The position numbers were made by a program, and so were the translations under genes. Below are positions 7,801 through 14,561 of a stretch of 21,939 nt of DNA, in pieces (within the stretch, counting starts at the first letter, position 1; each line of letters opens with the position of its first letter). The notes beneath the pieces were generated by a model. It saw only the letters and a program-made list of their open reading frames with translations, made no database searches and was not told the DNA's origin. This DNA is from REEB85 sp018971455. GTDB lineage: Bacteria; Pseudomonadota; Alphaproteobacteria; Acetobacterales; Acetobacteraceae. The stretch spans positions 1 through 21,939 of the forward strand of contig JAGWNT010000068.1 in assembly GCA_028871195.1 (NCBI GenBank), written 5' to 3'.

Positions 7801-8844
7801 TCAGTACATCGACGTCAATACGTTGCGCAGCCGCTTCATCTCCTCGAGCGCCCGCCCGGTGCCCAGCGCCACGCATTGCAGCGCGTCCTCGGCCACCAGC
7901 ACCGGCAGCCCGGTCGCATCGCGCAGCACCTGGTCCAGCCGGTAGAGCAGGGCGCCGCCGCCGGTCAGCACGATGCCCTTGTCCACGATGTCCGCCGCGA
8001 GCTCGGGCGGCGTGTTCTCCAGCGCCACCTTGACCGCCTCAACGATGGCGCTCACCGGCTCCAGCAGGCTCTCGGCGATGGCGCGCTGGCTGACCTGCAC
8101 CTCCCGCGGCACGCCGTTCATCAGGTCGCGGCCCTTGACCTCGCGGTACGGACCCTCCTCGGTGTCATAGGGTGCGGAGGCGGCGCCGATATCCATCTTG
8201 ATCCGCTCGGCCGAGCTCTCGCCGATCAACAGATTGAAGTTGCGGCGGATATAGCTGATGATCGCCTCGTCCATCTTGTCGCCGCCCACCCGCACGCTGC
8301 GCGAATAGACGATGCCGCCCAGCGAGATCACCGCGACCTCGGTGGTGCCACCGCCGATATCCACCACCATGCTGCCCGAGGGCTCGGTCACCGGCAGCCC
8401 GGCGCCGATCGCGGCCGCCATCGGTTCCTCGATCAGGAACACCTTGCGCGCGCCGGCGCTCTCGGCGCTCTCCTGGATCGCCCGCCGCTCGACCGGCGTG
8501 GAGCCGGACGGCACGCAGACGACGATCATCGGCGCGGCAAAGCCACGGCGGTTATGCACCTTGCGGATGAAATGCTTGATCATTTCCTCCGCCACCTCGA
8601 AATCGGCGATCACCCCGTCGCGCATCGGCCGGATGGCCTGGATGTTGCCCGGCGTGCGGCCCAGCATCTGCTTGGCCTCCTCGCCGACGGCCAGCACCTG
8701 CTTCTTGCCGCGCACATCGGCGATCGCCACCACACTCGGTTCGTCGAGCACGATGCCGCGGCCCTTCACGTAGACCAGGGTATTGGCCGTGCCGAGATCG
8801 ATGGCCATGTCGGCTGACATGATGCCAAGCAAGCGAAGAAACAT
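7801..8844 (-). CDS. mreB: Rod-shape-determining protein MreB (bacterial actin)
   Basis: This 347-residue protein is the actin homologue that forms membrane-bound filaments and guides lateral wall synthesis. The start at 8844 gives MFLRLLGIMSADMAIDLGTA, the standard alphaproteobacterial beginning and length; the hydrophobic MFLRLLG can act as membrane anchor. Nucleotide-binding motifs are phosphate-1 DLGTANT (D16), phosphate-2 VVDIGGGTTEVAV (D162) and the adenosine motif VLTGGGALLYRLD near the C-terminus. An in-frame upstream extension to 9189 overlaps the divergent lipoprotein gene and is not used. It is the first gene of the elongasome operon; no strong promoter could be fixed in the 168-bp gap to the lipoprotein gene. 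Confidence 0.97.
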   Translation of the reverse strand: MFLRLLGIMSADMAIDLGTANTLVYVKGRGIVLDEPSVVAIADVRGKKQVLAVGEEAKQMLGRTPGNIQAIRPMRDGVIADFEVAEEMIKHFIRKVHNRRGFAAPMIVVCVPSGSTPVERRAIQESAESAGARKVFLIEEPMAAAIGAGLPVTEPSGSMVVDIGGGTTEVAVISLGGIVYSRSVRVGGDKMDEAIISYIRRNFNLLIGESSAERIKMDIGAASAPYDTEEGPYREVKGRDLMNGVPREVQVSQRAIAESLLEPVSAIVEAVKVALENTPPELAADIVDKGIVLTGGGALLYRLDQVLRDATGLPVLVAEDALQCVALGTGRALEEMKRLRNVLTSMY

Positions 8845-9012
8845 GAAAAAGACCCTTTGTGGCGGCGCGGCGCGGGAGGCGCAGGGCTTAGCCCCCTGGC
8901 CCGGCGCGGACAAGGGGGCGATCGGATTCCTTGGAATTGCCGCGGCTCCGCCCTCCTTTGGCCATATCAGTCGCGAGGTTAAGAAACGTCGAAAACGTCT
9001 TGAGAGGCAGCA

Positions 9013-9261
9013 ATGACACGCAAGATGACTCGCACCCCCACCCGCCTCCCCACCCGCTCCGCCGCCCGCCTGCTGGCCGTCCTGGCGGTGCTTGGCCTCG
9101 CCGGCTGCGGCGAGGACCCGCTGACCCGCGCGGTCACGGGCGGGCTGATCGGCGCTGGCGCCGGCGCCGGCGTCGCCGCGGTCACCCATAACAATGTCGG
9201 CAAGGGCGCCCTGATCGGCGGCGGCATCGGCGCGGTCGGCGGCGCCGTCACCTCGCCCTGA
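9013..9261 (+). CDS. Small glycine-zipper outer-membrane-type lipoprotein
   Basis: This 82-residue protein has a basic start, a hydrophobic signal (residues 17-31) and a lipobox ending LGLAGC, with the lipidated cysteine at position 32. The mature part is two glycine-zipper segments (GGLIGAGAGAGVAAVTH and GKGALIGGGIGAVGGAV), as in YMGG-like/SlyB-like lipoproteins, which can form helical hairpins in membranes. Residue 33 is Gly, not Asp, so outer-membrane sorting is plausible. A GAGAGG Shine-Dalgarno precedes the ATG; a second ATG at 9025 is possible. The gene diverges from mreB. Its last codons and stop are the first copy of a 27-bp tandem repeat. The specific role is unknown. Confidence 0.8.
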   Translation: MTRKMTRTPTRLPTRSAARLLAVLAVLGLAGCGEDPLTRAVTGGLIGAGAGAGVAAVTHNNVGKGALIGGGIGAVGGAVTSP

Positions 9262-9351
9262 GGCGCCCGCGCCGTCACCTCGCCCTGAGGCGCCCGCGCC
9301 GTCTGCTGGCCCTGAGGCGCCCGCGCGGGCGCCCCACCCTGACGGTCCGGG
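9244..9351. repeat. 27-bp tandem repeat spanning the lipoprotein stop codon (2 exact, 1 diverged, 1 decayed copy)
   Basis: Copies occupy 9244-9270 and 9271-9297 (identical), 9298-9324 (differs in five central bases) and 9325-9351 (only the CCCTGA core and spacing kept). Each begins GCCGTCACCTCG or a variant and ends CCCTGAGGCGCCCGC. CCCTGA recurs at 9256, 9283, 9310 and 9337, exactly 27 bp apart, so every copy carries the stop codon in the lipoprotein frame. An 18-bp perfect palindrome (9316-9333) forms at the copy 3/4 junction. Confidence 0.85.
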
Positions 9352-9359
9352 CCGTCAGG
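9338..9359. terminator. Candidate terminator between the lipoprotein gene and the TadE cluster
   Basis: The 8-bp inverted repeat CCTGACGG (9338-9345) / CCGTCAGG (9352-9359) with a 6-nt loop lies between convergent genes and includes the stop codon of the minus-strand TadE-like gene. With the adjacent 18-bp GC palindrome at 9316-9333 it could end transcription from both sides. There is no T-run. Confidence 0.5.
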
Positions 9360-9810
9360 CCTGGGTCGGAAAGCAGGAACTCGCCTGCAGCGGGATGCCG
9401 TTCGTCATGCCGGCGAGCAGGGCGGCCAGCGGGGAGGTAAATGTGTAGGTGATGGTCACCTGCGAGAAGCCGGACACGCCCGCGCAACTGGCGGTGCGGC
9501 TGAGGCTGATCCCGCTGCCCGGCACGGTGATCGCCCAGCCCGCCGCCGCGCTGGTCACGTAGCTCGTTGTGTTGGAGGAGCTGTAGGCCCCGCCGGAGGA
9601 GCAGTCGGTGGCCAGCACGCCCATGCAGCGCGCGGCCTGGGTGGCGGTGGCCTGCAAGGCCTCGCTGGTCCAGGCGGCGCGGGCGAACTCGAAGGTGCCG
9701 AAGCTGAGGATCAGCATCGGCATCGCTACGATGACGAATTCCAGCGAGCTGGTCGCCCGCCGGTCGGCGCCCAGCCGGCGCAGCATGGCGAGCGGGAAGG
9801 GGGAGCGCAT
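9355..9810 (-). CDS. TadE-like pseudopilin (second, shorter)
   Basis: This 151-residue protein begins with a basic stretch (MLRRLGADRR), then ATSSLEFVIVAMPMLILSFG. The class III prepilin pattern is visible, with Glu24 at the +5 position after a possible cleavage site behind Ala19 (Gly is more usual there) and a hydrophobic helix of about 20 residues. TadE and TadF are pseudopilins of the tight-adherence/Flp pilus system. The rest is Ser/Thr/Gly-rich with four cysteines (RCMG, TDCSS, ASCAG, SSCF) that may form disulfides in the periplasm. Two start codons, 9813 and 9810, both overlap the preceding stop; 9810 is better spaced from AGGTG. The TadE family call is good; the exact role is not known. 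Confidence 0.8.
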   Translation of the reverse strand: MRSPFPLAMLRRLGADRRATSSLEFVIVAMPMLILSFGTFEFARAAWTSEALQATATQAARCMGVLATDCSSGGAYSSSNTTSYVTSAAAGWAITVPGSGISLSRTASCAGVSGFSQVTITYTFTSPLAALLAGMTNGIPLQASSCFPTQA

Positions 9811-10397
9811 CATTGCACCTGCACGATGGTGGCGGCGGTGATCGTGCCGCTCGGGGCGAAGATGTAGCCGAGCATGATCGGCGTGTAGGCGCGCGTCGCC
9901 ACGATGGTGACGAACTTGCCCGACGTGCCGCCGCCCGGGCAGTTGTAATTGGCGCCGACCGGGGTGTTCCATGTCCAGCTCGGCGGCGAGCCGCTCGGGC
10001 AGTAGATGCTGTCCGCCGGGGCTGCCGTGCCGCTCGCCGTCGCCGTGCCGCCGGTCGTGGTCACCGTCGGCCCGTCATTGACCACGACGACGTCATTGGC
10101 CCAGCCCGTGGCGCGGCCATTGGCGACGATCGAGGCGACATTGCTGGCCAGCGTCGCCCCTGCGGTGGAATTGGCGCTGGCGGCGTTGACCAGGGCGAAA
10201 TTGGCCCCCGCCGCCACCTGCGCGTTCAGCGCCAGGCTGATCTCCACGTAATTGCCGAGATCGACCGCCCCGGCGAGCAGGGTGACGAAGACCGGCGCGA
10301 TGATGCCGAACTCCAGCGCCGCGATGCCGCGCCGGCTGCGCAGCCGCCGCGCGCGGCGCAGCATGGCGGTGGCCCGGGCCAGCAGGGTCGTGCTCAT
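9810..10397 (-). CDS. TadE-like pseudopilin (first, longer)
   Basis: This 195-residue protein has a basic N-terminus (MLRRARRLRSRRG) followed by IAALEFGIIAPVFVTLLAGA. Gly24 with Glu29 at +5 is the canonical prepilin-peptidase site of TadE/TadF pseudopilins, and the hydrophobic helix follows at once. The remaining part is Ala/Ser/Thr-rich with two cysteines (IYCPSG, YNCPGG) and a C-terminal beta-like segment (KFVTIVATRAYTPIM). Start choice: ATG 10397 has AGGG eight bases upstream; ATG 10403 would add two residues. It begins just after the TadG-like gene and overlaps the next TadE-like gene, so the four genes form one transcriptional unit. Confidence 0.82.
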   Translation of the reverse strand: MSTTLLARATAMLRRARRLRSRRGIAALEFGIIAPVFVTLLAGAVDLGNYVEISLALNAQVAAGANFALVNAASANSTAGATLASNVASIVANGRATGWANDVVVVNDGPTVTTTGGTATASGTAAPADSIYCPSGSPPSWTWNTPVGANYNCPGGGTSGKFVTIVATRAYTPIMLGYIFAPSGTITAATIVQVQ

Positions 10398-10407
10398 GCG
10401 CATCGCC

Positions 10408-12333
10408 CTACTGCACCAGCGCGACCGAGAAGCCGGTACTGCTCGTCCCGCCCAGCCCCGCGCAGGTCGAGGCCAGGGCCGAGCCGCCGGACAGCGAGAC
10501 CTGCGCGCCGATCACCTCCAGGCACTGCCCGGTCCCGCTGCCGACTTTGGATCCGCCGGAGAGGGAGACCGCGCCGTTGGGCGTGTAGAACGCGCCCGAC
10601 AGGTCGGTATGGGTCGCGCCCCCGGTGAACACCGCGCCGGCGGTGTTCGAGGAGGATGTCGGCCCGATCACCAGCAGGTTGGCATTGGCGCCGCTGGTCG
10701 GCGCCGTCATCGAGACATGGGCGTAGCCGGCGCCGACATAGAAGGCGTCGCCGAGATTGGAGGAGGCGTTGGCGCCGGAGGTGACGAAGGTCACGTCGGT
10801 CGCGCTGATCCCCAGCGTGGTGCCGAAGCAGGACACGTCGCCGCCATTGCTGGTGCCGATGCCGATATAGCCGTTCACCGTGTAGATGCCGGCGCCGAAC
10901 ACCACACCGCCGGCGGCCATGATGTTGCCGTTGATGTCGTGGTTGGCGGCGGCCGGAATGGCCATGCAGCTGCCGCCGCCGCCGGAGAAGTTGAGGTTGC
11001 CGTCGGCGGTGAACAGATCGCCCGCGCCGGTGGCGTCGGCCATCGTCGTGACGCTGCCGCCGCCCACCGTGATCGCGTCGCCATTGCTGGCGCGGCCGAG
11101 CTGGTAGCTGTTGGTGGTGCCGCTGCCCATCGTCAGCTTCTCGCCGCCGGCATTGTAGAAGCCGTTGCTCAGGTTGAAGTCGCTCGGCCCGTCGAAGGTC
11201 AGGATCGAGCCGGTGTGGCAGATGCTGTAATAGGCGCTGTTGCACTTGGTGGTCAGCGCGCCGATGTTGAACGTTCCGGCGCCGAAGGTGGTGGTGGTGC
11301 CGCCGCCGGTGATGATGCCCTGGGCGATGTTGTAGGTTCCGGGGCCGAAATGCATGGCGGTGCCGGTGTTGTTGATCGAGCCGCTGAAATCATAGGTGGC
11401 CGAGCTCGACCCGCCGGTGTTGAAATTGACGGTGATGCCGCCGCCGGTGGTGATGTTGCCGAAATGGAACGGCCCGTTGCCCGAGCAGGTCACCGTCCAT
11501 GTCGGCGAGGAGAAGGCGGCGACGCAGCCATCGGCGGCCACCTGGGATATGGTCGAGGAGGCGCTGTAGCCGAAATTGATGTTGCCGCCGGCCGTTACCG
11601 TGGGTGCCGCCGGCGCGGTCATCGACGAGACAGTGCCGAGATAGGCGGTCAATGTCGCCACTTCGGTGTTGCCGGCCAGCGGATCGCTCGCCGCTTTCTT
11701 GCTGATCGTGATCGAGGATTGGCCGGCGGGCGGCGTGAAGCCGCAGGTCTGCGTCGGCGCGGTCGTGTTGTAGGTGATCGCCGGCGAGGTGAGATAGGTG
11801 CCGCAGGGCGAGGCGACGGTCGATTGCGAGGCGATGGCGCATTTCGACGCCGTCAGGTTGGTTCCGCCGCTGAGGGAAACGCCCACGCCGCTGCTGCTCA
11901 GCGCGGTGATGCAGGCCGCCGCGTTGGCCTTGAGTTCAACGAACGAGGTCGCCGCAACTGTCATCGCCCCGCCCGAAGACAGCAGCGAGGAGAGCATCTT
12001 CGGCACGTTGCTGGTCACTGTCACCTGCACGGCGCTGTTGCCGTCGCCCGTCGGCGAGCTGACGAGCGCGGAGGTCACCGCCGATCCCGGCACGCCGTTC
12101 AACCCCGCCGCCGCCTGTGCTGCCCCGTTCATCGAGCCTGATGAGGCGGTGGAGCTGTACGTCAGCGCGGCGCTGTAGGCCGAGATATCGGCCACACGCT
12201 GGTTGCGGATCTTGGTCAGCAACCCGTCGCCGTACTCAGCGGCCAGGCCGGCCATGCCGGCCAGCGCCGGCAGCATCAGCGCGGAGAATATGCTCACGCT
12301 CGCGCGGCGGCCGCGCCACAGGGCGATCAGCAT
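10408..12333 (-). CDS. TadG-like secreted protein, paralogue 2, with beta-helix-like repeats
   Basis: This 641-residue protein has a TadG-type N-terminus: basic start, RASVSIFSALMLPALAGMAG as a single hydrophobic helix (about residues 11-30), then AAEYGDGLLTKIRNQRVADI. It lacks the Glu +5 of cleavable pilins, as expected for TadG. About 600 residues rich in Gly, Ser, Thr and Ala follow. Recurrent turns such as FGPGTYNIAQGI and FGAGTFNIGAL suggest a parallel beta-helix, which is an inference. Many cysteines match those of the upstream paralogue. The ATG has GGAGG six bases upstream, buried in a hairpin. TadG proteins are minor or envelope-anchoring parts of the Tad/Flp system; no enzymatic motif is seen. 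Confidence 0.72.
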   Translation of the reverse strand: MLIALWRGRRASVSIFSALMLPALAGMAGLAAEYGDGLLTKIRNQRVADISAYSAALTYSSTASSGSMNGAAQAAAGLNGVPGSAVTSALVSSPTGDGNSAVQVTVTSNVPKMLSSLLSSGGAMTVAATSFVELKANAAACITALSSSGVGVSLSGGTNLTASKCAIASQSTVASPCGTYLTSPAITYNTTAPTQTCGFTPPAGQSSITISKKAASDPLAGNTEVATLTAYLGTVSSMTAPAAPTVTAGGNINFGYSASSTISQVAADGCVAAFSSPTWTVTCSGNGPFHFGNITTGGGITVNFNTGGSSSATYDFSGSINNTGTAMHFGPGTYNIAQGIITGGGTTTTFGAGTFNIGALTTKCNSAYYSICHTGSILTFDGPSDFNLSNGFYNAGGEKLTMGSGTTNSYQLGRASNGDAITVGGGSVTTMADATGAGDLFTADGNLNFSGGGGSCMAIPAAANHDINGNIMAAGGVVFGAGIYTVNGYIGIGTSNGGDVSCFGTTLGISATDVTFVTSGANASSNLGDAFYVGAGYAHVSMTAPTSGANANLLVIGPTSSSNTAGAVFTGGATHTDLSGAFYTPNGAVSLSGGSKVGSGTGQCLEVIGAQVSLSGGSALASTCAGLGGTSSTGFSVALVQ

Positions 12334-12356
12334 GGCGCGCCTCCGGCAGGCGCCAT
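12332..12356 (-). promoter_or_regulatory. Hairpin enclosing the ribosome-binding site and start codon of TadG-like paralogue 2
   Basis: In the 58-bp gap between the paralogues, ATGGCGC (12332-12338) can pair with GCGCCAT (12350-12356). A competing 6-bp stem joins GCGCCT (12337-12342) to AGGCGC (12348-12353). Both tie up the GGAGG Shine-Dalgarno (12344-12340, minus strand) or the ATG at 12333. A 17-codon minus-strand frame from 12380 to 12327 crosses the hairpin and stops just inside the gene, so its translation could open the site. Function inferred. Confidence 0.4.
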
Positions 12357-12391
12357 CAATCCGGTATCCTGGGTCATTGCCATGCGTACCC

Positions 12392-14362
12392 CTATTGCAC
12401 CAGACCGACGGTGAAGCCGGTATTGCTGAAACCGCCGAGACCGGCGCAGGTCGAGGCGACGGCCGAACCGCCGGACATCGCGACCTGCGAGCCGATCAGC
12501 TCCAGGCACTGCCCGCTGCCGCTGCCCACCCCCGCCGAACCGGAGAGCGAGATATTGCCGATCGGCGAGTAGAACGCGCCGGAAAGACTGGTGCCCGAGG
12601 CGCCGCCCGCGAACACCGTGCCCGCGGTATTGCCGGACGCGGCGGTCGGGCCGATCACCAGCAGGTTGGCGTAGGGACCGCTGGTCGGCGCGGTCATCGT
12701 CACCGTGCTGTAGCCGCCGCCGACGGAGAAGGCGTTGCCCGAATTGCCTGAGGCATTGGTGCCGGAAACGACGAAGGTGACGTTGCTGGCGACGACGCCG
12801 AGCGAGGCGCCGCTGCACGTGGCGTTGCCGCCATTGCCCGTGCCCAGCGCCACGTAGCCGGTCACTGTGTAGATGCCGGCGCCGAAGATCACGCCGCCCT
12901 TGGTGGCGATGAAGCCGTTGATGTCGTGGTTGGCGGCGGCGGGCAGGGTGGTGCAGCTGTTGGCGGCGGCGAGATTGAGGTTGCCGTCGGCGGTGAACAG
13001 GTCTCCCGCGCCGCTGGCGTCGGCGAAATAGGTCGCGGCACCGCCGCTCAGTGTGATCGCATCGCCGTTGCTGGCCCGGCCGAGCTGGTAGCTGTTGGCG
13101 GTGCCGCTGCCGGCCGAGAAGGTCGAGCCGCCGCTGTTGAAGATACCGTTGGTCAGGCTGATATCGCTCTGTCCGGCGAAATTCGTGCCGAGGCCGGAAT
13201 TGCAGATGCTGTAATAGGCGCCCGATGAGCCGCAGGTCGTCGCCATCGGGCCGATATTGAAGGTGCCGGCGCCGAAGGTGATCGTGGCGCTGCCGCCCGA
13301 CGAAATGCCCTTGGCGATGTTGAAGGTGCCGGGTCCGAAGGTCAGCGCCGAGCCGGATGTGCCGGACGCGCTGATCTGGCCGTCGAAATTATAGGTCGCC
13401 GATGCCGCGCCGCTGGTGTTGAAATTGGCCTTGATGCCGCTGCTGAGGGTGACGTTGCCGAAATCGAACGGCCCGTTGCCGACGCAGGTCACCGTCCAGG
13501 TCGATGACGAATACGCCGCGACGCAGCCCGCCGCGGCAATCGCGGCGATGGTCGCGGCCGAGCCGTTGTCGAAATTGATCGAGGGGGCAGCGGGCGTCAC
13601 CGGAGCCGATGGCGCGGTCATCCCCGCGACGGCCGTGCCGTGCGCGGTCAGCGTGCTCACCGTCGTGTTGCCGGCCAGCGGATCGGCCACCGCCCGCTTG
13701 GTGATGCTGACGGAGGAGACGCCGGGCGGCGGCGCGACGCCGCAGAGCTGCGCGCTCGTCGGCGCCGTGGTGTCGTAGGTGATGGTCGGCGTGGTCAGCA
13801 CCGAATTGCACGAGGCCGAGACGGTGGAGGCCGAGGCGATGGCGCATTTCGGGGCCGACACATTGGCCCCGCCGCCGACCGCGACGCCGGTGCCGGATCC
13901 GCTGAGTGCTGTGATGCACGCCGCCGGATTGGCCTTCAATTCGACGTAGGAACCCGCATCCACCGTCAGCGACGTGCCCGCCGAGACCAGCGAGGACAGG
14001 GTTTTCGGCACGCTGCTGGTGATCGTCACCAGCACTGCCTTGCTGCCGTCATTGGTCGGCGAGGCGACGAGCGACGCGGCCACGGCGCTGGCGGCCACGC
14101 CGTTGTCGACGCCGATCGTGGTGGCGCTCGACACCATGGCGTTCTGCGCCTGGCTGAGCCCCCCGTTGGTCGGGAAATACGCCGCCGCGTAGGCCAGGGC
14201 CGCGCCATAGGCCGCGGCGTCGGCGATGCGCTGGTCGCGCGACTGCGTCAGCAACCCGTTGCCATATTCGACGGCAAGCCCGGCCATGGCCGCGAGCGCA
14301 GGCAGCATCATCGCCGAGAAGACGCTCACACTTGCGCGGCGGCTGCGCCGCAGGGCCATCAT
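12392..14362 (-). CDS. TadG-like secreted protein, paralogue 1, with beta-helix-like repeats
   Basis: This 656-residue protein is the tandem paralogue of the next gene downstream. It has the same TadG-type helix (RASVSVFSAMMLPALAAMAG, residues 9-28) followed by AVEYGNGLLTQSRDQRIADA. Shared landmarks along the whole length include ELKANPAACITALS, SDPLAGNT-like AVADPLAGNT, TWTVTCVGNGPF, FGPGTFNIAKGI, YYSIC, GRASNGDAIT, GAGDLFTADGNLN, FGAGIYTVTGY, ANLLVIGPT, QCLELIGSQV and STCAGLGGFSNTGF. Most cysteines are conserved, pointing to an oxidised, exported fold. Start codons GTG 14365 and ATG 14362/14359 are all possible behind GGAG. It is the first gene of the cluster, with a CtrA-type box 84 bp upstream. 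Exact function unknown. Confidence 0.72.
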   Translation of the reverse strand: MMALRRSRRASVSVFSAMMLPALAAMAGLAVEYGNGLLTQSRDQRIADAAAYGAALAYAAAYFPTNGGLSQAQNAMVSSATTIGVDNGVAASAVAASLVASPTNDGSKAVLVTITSSVPKTLSSLVSAGTSLTVDAGSYVELKANPAACITALSGSGTGVAVGGGANVSAPKCAIASASTVSASCNSVLTTPTITYDTTAPTSAQLCGVAPPPGVSSVSITKRAVADPLAGNTTVSTLTAHGTAVAGMTAPSAPVTPAAPSINFDNGSAATIAAIAAAGCVAAYSSSTWTVTCVGNGPFDFGNVTLSSGIKANFNTSGAASATYNFDGQISASGTSGSALTFGPGTFNIAKGISSGGSATITFGAGTFNIGPMATTCGSSGAYYSICNSGLGTNFAGQSDISLTNGIFNSGGSTFSAGSGTANSYQLGRASNGDAITLSGGAATYFADASGAGDLFTADGNLNLAAANSCTTLPAAANHDINGFIATKGGVIFGAGIYTVTGYVALGTGNGGNATCSGASLGVVASNVTFVVSGTNASGNSGNAFSVGGGYSTVTMTAPTSGPYANLLVIGPTAASGNTAGTVFAGGASGTSLSGAFYSPIGNISLSGSAGVGSGSGQCLELIGSQVAMSGGSAVASTCAGLGGFSNTGFTVGLVQ

Positions 14363-14445
14363 CACAGGTCGTTACTCCACCGATCGGGCCAGGCGAAGTG
14401 GCAGAACCATGCCTGGACGATGGCGGATTCAATAGGCCGGTGAGC

Positions 14446-14460
14446 TTAAGGGGTTGTTAA
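14446..14460 (-). promoter_or_regulatory. CtrA-type binding site (TTAA-N7-TTAA) upstream of the TadG/TadE cluster
   Basis: TTAA (14446-14449), seven bases, TTAA (14457-14460): an exact match to the core of the alphaproteobacterial CtrA box. The site reads on both strands. It lies 84 bp upstream of the first TadG-like gene, where an activator could bind near a -35 region. CtrA controls pilus genes in Caulobacter. That it does so here is inference. Confidence 0.65.
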
Positions 14461-14529
14461 GGAATCCCATCGGCAACGTCAAAGCCGGCCGCGGCGGCCG
14501 CCGCGCCGGCCACCGGCGGGCGCGGTGGT

Positions 14530-14556
14530 GGCGGGCCGGGAACGCCCCGGCCCGCC
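14530..14556. terminator. Strong hairpin downstream of leuA
   Basis: A perfect 11-bp GC stem (GGCGGGCCGGG at 14530-14540, CCCGGCCCGCC at 14546-14556, 5-nt loop) starts 6 bp after the leuA stop codon. No T-run follows, which is common for terminators in such GC-rich genomes. Confidence 0.65.
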
Positions 14557-14561
14557 GCCCG

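Noticed and set aside
8979..8982. Second CtrA site, between mreB and the lipoprotein gene
   Set aside because: Only one TTAA half-site is present; there is no TTAA seven bases away on either side.
8845..9189. N-terminal extension of MreB to 9189
   Set aside because: The extra 115 residues are low-complexity, cross the lipoprotein gene, and the family start MFLRLLG at 8844 is clear.
9244..9351. CRISPR array
   Set aside because: The 27-bp units are directly contiguous with no spacers, there are only four, and no cas gene is present.
10252..12141. Open frame of 629 codons on the plus strand
   Set aside because: It is antisense to a TadG-like gene; the Gly/Ala/Val/Arg-rich translation mirrors the repeats on the other strand.
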